Assembly (NCBI GenBank): GCA_002394395.1
Contig: DGTR01000020.1
Span: 1 to 64,000 of the forward strand
Length of the DNA: 64,000 nt
Reading direction: 5' to 3'
DNA from: Bacteroidales bacterium UBA4331
GTDB lineage: Bacteria; Bacteroidota; Bacteroidia; Bacteroidales; Paludibacteraceae
Every line of letters starts with the position of its first letter. Position 1 is the stretch's first letter. The notes below the pieces were generated by a model. That model saw only the letters and a list, made by a program, of their open reading frames with translations. It had not been told where the DNA came from and made no database searches. The position numbers and the translations under genes are program-made. Positions 51,501-58,890 of the stretch are shown here, in pieces.

Positions 51501-54500
51501 AGCCTTGCCTTCATCCGCAAACACTGCATAGAAAGTGGTGTTTCCTGTAATAGCAGGCGAAGCGGCTTGGGTGGTGAAGATGCTACCCGGGTTAGCGGCA
51601 CTCACTCCGTCAATCTCCGTACTCCGCCAACCTACAAACACTTTCGCGTCATCGCAATCGCTGCTCGTCGGTGCTGCCGGCAATGCGGCTACTTGTTCGC
51701 CGCTCACCACTTGCTCGGTAGTCGTCTCGCCGTTCACGCTCCATGTCACTGTGTAACTCGGTTTCCAGTAGGCGTGCAACTCGATATTATTCGCATAAAT
51801 CCATTGCTTGATGGCACTCGTGTAACTTGTCACACTCGCATTCACATTTCCGTTCTCGTCAATAATCTGCGTGCCGCTGCCATCTTCTTCTGTATAATAA
51901 CCGCCGAATTTATAACCGTCTTTTACCGGTTTCGTGATAGCGCTTGTCAGGTTGGTATTGGCATCAAAGGTGACGGAGATACTTTCCGTTCCTTCTTTGC
52001 CGCTGTCTGCGCCTTCGTTATTCAGCGTGATCGTATAGTTCTTCGCCGTCCATTGGGCATAGAGTGTCTTTGCATCGGCTACATCCCATGTGTGGGCACT
52101 GCTTCCGTCGGCTGCATAGTACTGCGTGCCTGCTCCGCCTTCCGAACCATAATAACCGCCGAAAGTATAACCGCTGCGTGTCGGCATCGTCGCACTCGGC
52201 ATGTCGGCATCATATGTAGCCGATACGTTTTCCGAACCGCCGCTACCGCTCTGCTGGTCTAATGTCACCGTATAACTCTTTGCGTCCCATACGGCATCCA
52301 GCGTAATGTTTGCATTGACGGCAGATGAGAAACTGTAATCCGCTCCGTTCAGTTGCCATTTCACGAAGTCATAACCCGTGCGTGTCGGGGCGGAAGGCTG
52401 AGAAACCGTACTTCCGCTGTTCACATAGGCTGTAGCCACTGCGCTTCCGCCGTTACTGTCGAAGGTCACGCTCCGCGGAGTGAAGGAACTCTCTGCACTA
52501 TAACCTGTATTTTCTCCGGTATTGGTTGCAAAGGCACGGAATGTATATGTGTTTCCTGCAACAAATGTACTGCTTAATGCTGTTGAGAAAGAACCGGAAC
52601 TATAGTCACCTGTGGAGATAGCAATTTTAGTCACTCCTGTATCGCCTATTTTCTTGTCGCTTGCAGTTCCTTCGTACCAAATAAAGCCATAGTCCCCGCT
52701 TTCAACTGCACAATAACTGACCGGGGTGATACCAGCGCAACTTATCCCCACCGAACTGAGACTGAAAGCACCGCTGAGACTTGCTGCGCCCAATGTAGGC
52801 GTTGCGCTGCATGAATGTGCAACACTGACAACCGCGATAGTAATGTCTCCCGTTTGTTTAGCGGTAGGAATCGTTAATGTACCGACGCCCTCAGAAACCG
52901 CCCATGTGTAGTCTGTGCCTGATGTAGCAGGACTACCACCGATAGTAACGGTTACGCCACTTGCTGTTGGCAGTTCGTATGCCTCGTTGGCAGCCTCAAA
53001 AGTTGCGACGTAATTACCTGACGCGCAAGCGGTTGCGTTGCCAGTAAGCTTCGTTGTTCCTGTCAAGATCGGGAAAGTTACATTATAACTATTTGTTGTG
53101 CAACTGCTTGATGTACCAATCAGTCCGCCTTCGCAATATGGAGAGCCACTACTAACAGTATATAACTTCACGTAGTATTCCGTGCAAGGAGTCAGTCCTG
53201 TTATCTCGCTGCCGGATGTGTAGTTGTTGATGGTCTTAACAAGGGTATTGCTGCTGTTATATACTTCCAAAGTATAAGATGCAATACCTGTTTCGGCGTT
53301 CATTGCCCACGTAGCTTTCAACTTCGTCGGGTCCGATGTCGCCAACTGGGTCAAAGAAACCGACCCGTTTATTGTGCCCAATGGAGTGCAGCAGTTTGGA
53401 TCAGAGCAATAATAGGTCGTGCTTGACGGAGCTAAATATGTAACAGCTATTGCTGATAATTTAGTTGTCCCCCCGACATTAAAAGTAATAGAACTTACAC
53501 CTGATGCATACGTCCACGTCTCAGAAGATAAGGTTCCGGATTCTCCACTTTTTACAGATAAATTAAAATCGGAACTTTTAGTGAATTCGATTTTCGTAAT
53601 ATTGCCAATACTTGATGAAATAGTTAATTCAGAGCCACTATACATGCGCCATGTTCCCGGAGAAGTAGTGTAATATTTGGGGTTATTAGTGGTTCCTTCT
53701 GTTGCAGTCGCAGTAATACCGGTATATATCGTAACACTTGTTAAGTCCGAACCATTACTTGCATAAGTTGTACCAAAAGTCAATGGTTTTTCTGTTGGTG
53801 TCGTCCCTCCGCCTTTTGTCTTACTAAACACTGCATACAATGTTTCTCCATTGGAAGAAGGATAATAGGTCGATCCTGCTGCATAGAGAGTTCCCGGATT
53901 AGTAGTTGTAGAGTCGGCTGTGGCTATAGCTGACGTTCTCCAACCTGCAAAAGTTGTCCAGCCTTTGCACACGCCGCTTGCTGTAACGTTCGGAAGAACA
54001 ATACCCGAACCATCACAATCCTCTGTGAGTGATGTGGTTGCGCAAACACCTGCTCCGGCATCGAAATTCACAGTTTTACCAGCGGATTTCTCTTGGAAAT
54101 TAATGGTTACGGTGGTATTTGCGCTCGGAGTTACGGTAAAAGCGTTACCAACTTGACTAACCGTAGCCGATCCTGCCGGCGAAACAGTATATGCCGGGCT
54201 TGCATATTCGCAGCACGCAGCAGGAGTAGCTGTAATAGTTGTTCCGCTAAGCGAAACATTTCCATAGGAATCATTATTACGTGCTGCGGTTATAGTATAA
54301 GCTGGTACATCTGCTTCCCATTGAGCATAAAGAGTTTCAGAGACAGTTGGAGTATATGTATCACCCACATTGCCTCGTTTCGTGCCACCAGAAGATGCTG
54401 TGTACCATCCTGTACAAGTGAAACCGCTGCGGTTAGGGGTAGGAAGAGTAATAGAGGAATTTGCTGTTGCTTGTGTGAGATTTGATGTGGCGCACGATCC

Positions 54501-55130
54501 TTCGTTTGCATTGAAAGTGACTTTGCCTAAATATGTAACAACGATTTGTGTTATTCGTGCCTGTTTACCCGAACTTCCACTGGTAGCAGACTTATTCCAC
54601 GATGTTGTAGATAAACCACTAACACTATATGAGTTTGATGATCCATTCCATCCCCCATTATTACTTCCGTTAGTAAATGTAAAGGATAATGCCGTAATGT
54701 TGGATGTTGCCGAGATTGTCAATTTTGCTCCTTTGTACAATCGTAAATCAGATGCTTGTACAGAGCCAAAACCACTAACAGTAACTTCATTTTTTGTTAA
54801 ACTTCCTCCTGAGAAAGATGAATAGTCACTTGATGATGTAAACGTGACACTCGCTCCCCACACATTTCCAACTCCGATCCAGAGTAATACCAGTATAGTG
54901 GCTGCGAATCGTACACTTTTCCGCAACCCTTGCGCTACCCTTGCGCTACTTTTTTGCAGCCACTCTCGCGCCACTCTCACGTCACTTGCTTTGCAATGAC
55001 GTAGCACCGAGGTCATGTTTGCCCGTCTGTTGACCGCCGGTTGCCCGTCGTAATTGATAGTTTCCGCTCTCATTCCACTCATTGCTGACACCCTTTGCAA
55101 TAAGTTTGATAAAAAGTCAAACTTTTTCAT
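48522..55130 (-). CDS. Giant secreted repeat protein (about 2200 aa) with long N-terminal leader
   Basis: 2202 residues from ATG 55130 (MKKFDFLSNLLQRVSAMSG); earlier starts overlap the FRG gene. A ~75-residue charged leader precedes the hydrophobic core VRFAATILVLLWIGVGNVWGA, so the signal peptide is unusually long. The body has many InlB/Listeria-Bacteroides repeats ending YAQW/YAVF (e.g. FTCTGWYTASSGGTKRGNVG; FGGYYGSEGGAGTQYYAADG) interleaved with beta-sandwich modules and Fn3-like segments. It ends in an InlB repeat (YAVWSKIE) with no T9SS tail, odd next to tailed neighbours. Likely surface structure; possibly truncated at its C-terminus. Confidence 0.85.
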   Translation of the reverse strand: MKKFDFLSNLLQRVSAMSGMRAETINYDGQPAVNRRANMTSVLRHCKASDVRVAREWLQKSSARVAQGLRKSVRFAATILVLLWIGVGNVWGASVTFTSSSDYSSFSGGSLTKNEVTVSGFGSVQASDLRLYKGAKLTISATSNITALSFTFTNGSNNGGWNGSSNSYSVSGLSTTSWNKSATSGSSGKQARITQIVVTYLGKVTFNANEGSCATSNLTQATANSSITLPTPNRSGFTCTGWYTASSGGTKRGNVGDTYTPTVSETLYAQWEADVPAYTITAARNNDSYGNVSLSGTTITATPAACCEYASPAYTVSPAGSATVSQVGNAFTVTPSANTTVTINFQEKSAGKTVNFDAGAGVCATTSLTEDCDGSGIVLPNVTASGVCKGWTTFAGWRTSAIATADSTTTNPGTLYAAGSTYYPSSNGETLYAVFSKTKGGGTTPTEKPLTFGTTYASNGSDLTSVTIYTGITATATEGTTNNPKYYTTSPGTWRMYSGSELTISSSIGNITKIEFTKSSDFNLSVKSGESGTLSSETWTYASGVSSITFNVGGTTKLSAIAVTYLAPSSTTYYCSDPNCCTPLGTINGSVSLTQLATSDPTKLKATWAMNAETGIASYTLEVYNSSNTLVKTINNYTSGSEITGLTPCTEYYVKLYTVSSGSPYCEGGLIGTSSSCTTNSYNVTFPILTGTTKLTGNATACASGNYVATFEAANEAYELPTASGVTVTIGGSPATSGTDYTWAVSEGVGTLTIPTAKQTGDITIAVVSVAHSCSATPTLGAASLSGAFSLSSVGISCAGITPVSYCAVESGDYGFIWYEGTASDKKIGDTGVTKIAISTGDYSSGSFSTALSSTFVAGNTYTFRAFATNTGENTGYSAESSFTPRSVTFDSNGGSAVATAYVNSGSTVSQPSAPTRTGYDFVKWQLNGADYSFSSAVNANITLDAVWDAKSYTVTLDQQSGSGGSENVSATYDADMPSATMPTRSGYTFGGYYGSEGGAGTQYYAADGSSAHTWDVADAKTLYAQWTAKNYTITLNNEGADSGKEGTESISVTFDANTNLTSAITKPVKDGYKFGGYYTEEDGSGTQIIDENGNVNASVTSYTSAIKQWIYANNIELHAYWKPSYTVTWSVNGETTTEQVVSGEQVAALPAAPTSSDCDDAKVFVGWRSTEIDGVSAANPGSIFTTQAASPAITGNTTFYAVFADEGKATRTTLYSEPFTGTCGTNTAWASASSYFYNASTASITTTTNWQVSKYTTNPSDNDGASGGSHMLCGSSDKDIVFDFGDKSSYVDLQLSFNFKNEAGKNTNRTIGCYVSGDDGESWTSNLISVSTIQDQDWHACSYNISNGSTGALQVKFSTLAANASRVDDITLTGCAKTYSNYVTSCSSCDADATFTNTTPEVSAIDCDAATLTATDGLATLGADGCNVSDYGFVIGTTDNPTIGGVGVNKLQVGTTNPTIGADFSYDATGLTKGTHYYIRAYATNRHGTVYSGSQNFWTKGVRSIAITTAPTKTKYVEGETFDKTGMVVTATMADGSTEDVTSDCTFSPSLSTKLSDQTAVRATYSLCEVDKTADQAIDVYTLTVTEGTNDTYGTAGKTDNKVTVTGLGDHKTYTVTVTSGNADKIDNGDGTYTITNATGNVTVRVDYADAVQVKVYYKVDGVTVTGLTQNVYQSETTTLPTASELATEMTAQGMDIPDDSYPNFVGWSETEFGAQTSEPTLVTGTPTINAEKIYYAVYTNLNVIRLDKTSTGVSTSYPSASSADASITVGGKGFKVNYLIYQNETGGVNPFLQFKKDATYYGRIYNSDALSNILKVVVAYKNADSNVKVYACSAAGTISGDAITAGTRGATDPYVYTMPANTQYLMVRGDNGTAYKTYYIDIYYASATVEYMTQFCTRYDITGVTKSGTAVTGGTLSSNYNSACEGKSVELEAVVSTGYQFNGWTIKKTADLTQDVTSTLLGANASSLTPPAFSMPAYAITVSASITEKELTGWTWKQALPDESIAIPSKVVLYVGQRAEFDLIEYDPSDVLAKKKGYGVAKEDAYLTQNAKAADYYKADAKAAVESTTLTLTSTSNSSVQEVINIQIKALPSVTFEDHVHSVVFSAVAATIGESDKRVVYLTKTTPTTSDFSGTTYNTCEEQHEHLVGWIESGWADEHPNATHSEIAGAGADVFYTAGASIDVEAQNGKTFYAVWSKIE

Positions 55131-55161
55131 ATTATTTTGATTTTTATATTTATTTCGTTTT

Positions 55162-56364
55162 TTAGTTTTTACTTGACTCATGAGTAACTTGTTTCTCCAC
55201 CGAGGATACAATATCTTTCTCTATAGGATAGATAGTCGCCTTGGATATATTCATTTTTTTTAGCATAGGCTTTATCTGTGTTCTAATGAGTTTCTTGCTT
55301 ATATCCACACAATGCAAAGTGGGTAAATGTAGATACGTATTGTTATGTGACCAAAAATCTTCTAAGGGTATATTGCTTTCGTTTGGATTGTACAGCATAA
55401 AACATCCTTCTTGGGCTGTGATGTTAAGATTTGTAAGTTTGACGTTCTGAATAATAGCATTATATAGTTTTTCATAATACTCATTGTATAAAGCGGAATG
55501 ACGCGTCAATTTCCCTATTTTAACATCATTTACAAATTTAGCAATAAAATCGTTATATTCTTTTTTCGTTGTTTTGGGTATAATAGGGACTCTTTTGTCG
55601 GTTATATATCCTAACTCTATACGATTGATTCCTTCGCCGCGATTACTAGGGTCTGCCCACAAAAGAAAATTCTCCCAATTAAGAATAGAAACATCAAGAT
55701 GAATGCCCGGATGGTGGGTTAGGACATTGATTATACCATCAAGGGCTTGCTCTAATTGATCTGCATACCACTTTATAATGTCAATAAGTTCGAATCCACG
55801 TTCACCCAAATCAATCCAATATATAGAGACATATTTACTAATATCGTTGCCAAATAAACAATACTTATATTTATCTTGTGCAAAAAATAACGCTTTGTCC
55901 AAGGAGTAACTAAAATCCAAGAAAGGGGTTTTAGCGCTATAATGTTGCATCAGACTCAAATATAAGAAGTCCGTCTCGTCCACTCCAAGAGCCTCAAAAT
56001 ATCGAGGGAATAATCTGTCATTAGACTTTTTTAGAGCAATTATCTCCCGAGCGATAAAATGTCGAGGCGCGATAGATGTCATGTCCAAAAGATAATGCAC
56101 TTGCGCAGAGGTAAATATTTTATACTTAGCATCATTAATGCCTCGGAAAATACAATTAGGTTTCTCCACTAACACGCTATGAAAATCCTCAAATTGCGCT
56201 TCGTCATCTATTCTACAATAGTCTAAATGTGGATTGTGCTGAGAATCTCTCCAGAAACGCTCCTTTTCGGCTAATGAGAAGTAGTTCTTTATTGACAAAG
56301 TATATGCAAACTTTCTATCTGGGTTATACAACTCAAATGGGTTTACGGGATCTGTCGCTTTCAT
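55162..56364 (-). CDS. FRG domain protein
   Basis: 400 residues, soluble, no signal peptide. The FRG core lies at ~65-190: CIFRGINDAKYKIFTSAQ (the F-R-G block), FIAREIIALKKSNDRLF, LMQHYSAKTPFLDFSYSLDKALFFA (the H-x-x-P-T-P-L/L-D-x-T/S block) and YVSIYWIDL. The FRG domain is of unknown biochemistry and is frequent in mobile and defence-associated genes. The C-terminal half (~200-400) has no family I recognise. Clearly AT-rich compared with the surroundings, suggesting transfer. A terminator separates it from the 94-residue gene upstream, and it ends 31 nt before the giant protein's start. Confidence 0.8.
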   Translation of the reverse strand: MKATDPVNPFELYNPDRKFAYTLSIKNYFSLAEKERFWRDSQHNPHLDYCRIDDEAQFEDFHSVLVEKPNCIFRGINDAKYKIFTSAQVHYLLDMTSIAPRHFIAREIIALKKSNDRLFPRYFEALGVDETDFLYLSLMQHYSAKTPFLDFSYSLDKALFFAQDKYKYCLFGNDISKYVSIYWIDLGERGFELIDIIKWYADQLEQALDGIINVLTHHPGIHLDVSILNWENFLLWADPSNRGEGINRIELGYITDKRVPIIPKTTKKEYNDFIAKFVNDVKIGKLTRHSALYNEYYEKLYNAIIQNVKLTNLNITAQEGCFMLYNPNESNIPLEDFWSHNNTYLHLPTLHCVDISKKLIRTQIKPMLKKMNISKATIYPIEKDIVSSVEKQVTHESSKN

Positions 56365-56433
56365 AGTCTTTGCCCTTTTTTAGTGCGGACGACACATTTT
56401 TGTTAATATTCATTTTGCATTAAAAAAAACCTA

Positions 56434-56462
56434 GACTATCTTTCTGCCAGTTATAGATAGTC
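56434..56462 (-). terminator. Terminator between the small membrane protein and FRG gene
   Basis: GACTATCT (56434-56441) / AGATAGTC (56455-56462). On the minus strand it is followed by TAGG and a T8 run. Confidence 0.75.
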
Positions 56463-56522
56463 CCCTTGCGGGTAAAATTGTTGTTTGCACTTTGACGTGC
56501 GGCATCTTGTGGTATTACTTTT

Positions 56523-56807
56523 TTAACACAGGTAAGCCATTAAGAGTTTAATTATTCCTCCAATTATAACAGGCGATAGGGCCGATAATAATGCAATGAA
56601 TAATTGCCAAATCCAATCACTGGGGATTTTAGATGGTTTCTCTTGAGACTCTAATCCTTTTTGAACATTAATGATGTTCTTATTATTTGATTTACTATGC
56701 GAACCATTATTATAAGTAGGCTGATAGACATTGTATGTTGGCTTGTACAGATAACTATATCTATTCCCTTTATGGTTCTTCCTTAAAATAGACTTTGAAT
56801 GTTTCAT
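56523..56807 (-). CDS. Small protein with C-terminal transmembrane helix
   Basis: 94 residues. The N-terminus is basic (KHSKSILRKNHKGNRY), then Tyr/Asn/Ser-rich disorder with a direct repeat (YKPTYNVYQPTYNN), and the last ~30 residues form a membrane helix (WQLFIALLSALSPVIIGGII then KLLMAYLC). No family. AT-rich like the FRG gene it precedes. Small tail-anchored proteins of this size act as effectors in some defence systems, but nothing in the sequence proves that. Confidence 0.6.
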   Translation of the reverse strand: MKHSKSILRKNHKGNRYSYLYKPTYNVYQPTYNNGSHSKSNNKNIINVQKGLESQEKPSKIPSDWIWQLFIALLSALSPVIIGGIIKLLMAYLC

Positions 56808-56870
56808 ACTCTGTTTGATTGAATTTAAATTTTTGTATTATTTTTTTCATAACTTTAAAATCTCTTTGGG

Positions 56871-56928
56871 GGCAAGTTTGACTTGCCGTTACTAATCTAT
56901 TTGTATAACCGCTAACATCAGGTAGCGG
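56871..56928. other. Two adjacent hairpins in the accessory patch
   Basis: GGCAAGT-ttg-ACTTGCC (56871-56887) and CCGCTA / TAGCGG (56909-56928). They lie in the 229-bp gap between the zinc-ribbon and membrane-protein genes, which holds no gene. Neither is followed by a convincing T-run. Confidence 0.4.
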
Positions 56929-57036
56929 AGCAGGCGATGCCATTCAACAACAATTTCAAAGGTCACTTGCTGTGTTTTTCAGTTCCACAGCCGAACTATA
57001 TTTCTTTTGCTCTCTTAGTCCGTGCGCATAGGGTTA

Positions 57037-57333
57037 TCATAAATTATACCTCTTTCTCTCCCCTTCGTCTAACAAAATGTTTAGTTCCAAAGAGTACACC
57101 TCATGTGTGTATGTTTCCGTGTCTGTATTATGAATACTCTTATACACAATAGTGTTCTCATTTTTACAATGAGGACATTCAATCTTTTGCATGATACCAG
57201 TCTCTGGATAGCCGGACTTACTATCACCGGCTTCCATCTCAACAGCGTGCTCCCACTCTAAATCCTCAGTCGCGACATCAAACATTCGTCCGCATTTCGC
57301 GCATTTGATCTTATTTATCACTTGTCTTCCCAT
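57037..57333 (-). CDS. Zinc-ribbon protein
   Basis: 98 residues. IKCAKCGRMFDVATEDLEWEH supplies C-x2-C and KIECPHCKNENTIVY a second C-x2-C, together one four-Cys zinc site. The acidic C-terminus is THEVYSLELNILLDEGE. GGAAGGA upstream supports the ATG at 57333. Such ribbons are often nucleic-acid or protein-binding; no specific partner is evident. It heads the AT-rich patch reading leftward toward the membrane protein and FRG genes. Confidence 0.7.
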   Translation of the reverse strand: MGRQVINKIKCAKCGRMFDVATEDLEWEHAVEMEAGDSKSGYPETGIMQKIECPHCKNENTIVYKSIHNTDTETYTHEVYSLELNILLDEGERKRYNL

Positions 57334-57730
57334 AATCGTTTCCTTCCTTTTATATGTTTATCTTATCAGATTTCTTCTCCATTCATTATCCCGGAATCTT
57401 ATTCCGCTTTTTTTGAGCCCCGTTTTTTTTATTGGTCTGATGGTGTCTGATACGAATCTCGGACGCTCGTCGGAGTTGCATGCTATCATACCACCTTATA
57501 TATACTATGTATATATCCCGTGATTCTCATTCTTTCATCCTTTCAATCCTTCATTCTGATACTCTTTTACTTGTTCCTTTTGGACTTAGCCTGTTCCTTT
57601 TTTGCCGGCCTGTTCCTTTTTTCACGCTCCATCACTCAAAAGCCTGTTCCTTTTTTCAACTCTCCCACGCTCTTAAAACTTTCACTTCATCTTCTTCCAG
57701 CCTGTTCCTTTTTTTACAATCTGACCGTTT

Positions 57731-58006
57731 CTACACAGCCTGTTCCTTTTTTGAAAGTTCTTCTAAATACTCCAAACCTTTTGCAGTTAATCTATAGGCT
57801 TGTTCAGGAATACTTGGATGTTCGGGACATTGCATCGTCACCAAACCTCTTGCTGTCGCCGGCTTCATATAATTGTCATAAAAGTTCCTGCGAGACTCTT
57901 GCCGTAAGCCCAGCGCAGCCATCAATTAACGTCTCGAATGTGCCTCTCTCCCAATTACCACCACCAATTTCTGCACTCTCTCCTCTATTTTAACTTTTGT
58001 ATTCAT
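57731..58006 (-). pseudogene. Broken C-terminal winged-helix fragment of an AlbA/Fic-type ATP-binding protein
   Basis: Reading from an ATG at 58006, MNTKVKIEERVQKLVVVIG then REAHSRR is followed by a TAA stop. The same frame continues LMAALGLRQESRRNFYDNYM, KPATARGLVTMQ and PEHPSIPEQAYRLTAKGLEYLEEL. The two parts together match the C-terminal winged helix of Bacteroidota ATP-binding (AlbA_2) proteins, where Glu (GAA) is expected instead of TAA. The catalytic part is missing, so this is a remnant with a nonsense mutation. GGAACAG repeats flank both sides and form its last codons (KKEQA). Confidence 0.65.
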
Positions 58007-58097
58007 ATTCCAGCCTGTTCTTTTTTTTCAGCCTATTCCTTTTCGGACTAAGCTTGTGTCTGTTTCCAACTCAACTTCGAGGTTCTTACCTTCCAAT

Positions 58098-58141
58098 CGT
58101 TAGTTATTAGTTAGATATTCGTTCGTTATTCGTTAGATATT
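58098..58141. repeat. Four 11-bp tandem repeats
   Basis: CGTTAGTTATT, AGTTAGATATT, CGTTCGTTATT, CGTTAGATATT; same family as 23718-23750. Confidence 0.8.
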
Positions 58142-58191
58142 CAGCTACCCACAGACTACCGTCACCTACCCCATTCAACGCAAAAATTGGC

Positions 58192-58257
58192 TTTGCACTT
58201 TTTGCACTTTCTGCACTTTTGCAAAAAATGTCGTGTCGCTTTGTCGCTTTGTCGCTT
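58192..58257. repeat. 9-bp and 8-bp tandem repeats
   Basis: TTTGCACTT, TTTGCACTT, TCTGCACTT (58192-58218), then TGTCGCTT three times (~58234-58257). AGCGACAT twice (58380-58395) is the inverted relative of the latter. Confidence 0.75.
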
Positions 58258-58534
58258 TTCTTTTTTTGTGCGTGAGACTGTTGAAACTTTGAGACTTTCG
58301 CACATATCTCTCTCATTTACAAGCTCTTACAAAGTCTCATCAAAGTTTCAAAGTTCCATCTTTTTTTCTTCTTTTCAATAGCGACATAGCGACATTATTT
58401 ATGTTCTTTTATCCAGCCTGTTCCTTTTTTCTGCCTGTTCCTTTTCAGACTAAGCTTATGTCTTTTTTATCTACCTTGTGTCTTTTTTACCCAAAACCTC
58501 TCTCAAGAACAGTTTCAGGAGTTGGTTATGTTCT

Positions 58535-58624
58535 GTTTTGCCTTTTCTCGGGAGATGATCCCGTGATGGTCGCGTTAAAATGTCTATTTTTTCCGCTTAT
58601 ACATAAAAAGAAAAAAGGCAAAAC
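58535..58624. other. Structured inverted repeat, candidate RNA element
   Basis: GTTTTGCC-TTTTCT (58535-58548) pairs with AGAAAA-aa-GGCAAAAC (58609-58624), enclosing the hairpin CGGGA-gatga-TCCCG (58549-58563). It lies ~150 bp downstream, on the minus strand, of an orphan promoter. Confidence 0.35.
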
Positions 58625-58775
58625 CCATTTTGGTATTACCTCTTCTTTACGCAGTCACCCATTCTGCATTGCTGTACTCAGCATTGCGGGATATAAATAA
58701 GAAATATGTAGTAGCTTTCGTCATGCGCAAAAGTAGTGTCTTAACCGTTGGTACTTCTGTTTCAAAAAAGCGTTG

Positions 58776-58807
58776 CAAAGGTACAATTTTTTTTTGAATT
58801 GCGCAAT
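58776..58807 (-). promoter_or_regulatory. Orphan promoter reading into a gene-free region
   Basis: Leftward TACCTTTG (58783-58776), 20-bp spacer, TTG at 58806-58804. No intact gene lies downstream for more than 1 kb. Confidence 0.6.
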
Positions 58808-58890
58808 AGTCAGAGAGCTTTTTTTTGAAAAATTTACGATTTGTCTAATTTATTTAACAAATTAGCGGTTTTTTGGTACTTTTAACTATG

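Larger units (their letters stand above)
57571..58445. repeat. Array of ten AGCCTGTTCCTTTTTT-type repeats
   Basis: Copies begin near 57571, 57588, 57609, 57641, 57699, 57737, 58012, 58030, 58415 and 58432. The core is CCTGTTCCTTTT; two copies extend into GACTAAGCTT. On the minus strand each reads AAAAAGGAACAGGCT, which encodes KKEQA in one frame, but stops interrupt. Spacing is irregular, so it is not a CRISPR. The surrounding 57334-58890 has no intact gene. Confidence 0.75.

Noticed and set aside
58107..58316. 69-residue leftward frame in the repeat region
   Set aside because: Its sequence (KKKSDKATKRHD, SAESAKSAKP) is produced by 8- and 9-bp tandem repeats, with no start signal and no family.
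57571..58445. CRISPR array
   Set aside because: The repeated unit is only ~16 bp, degenerate and irregularly spaced (from ~17 to nearly 400 bp). There are no cas genes nearby, and the spacers are low-complexity.
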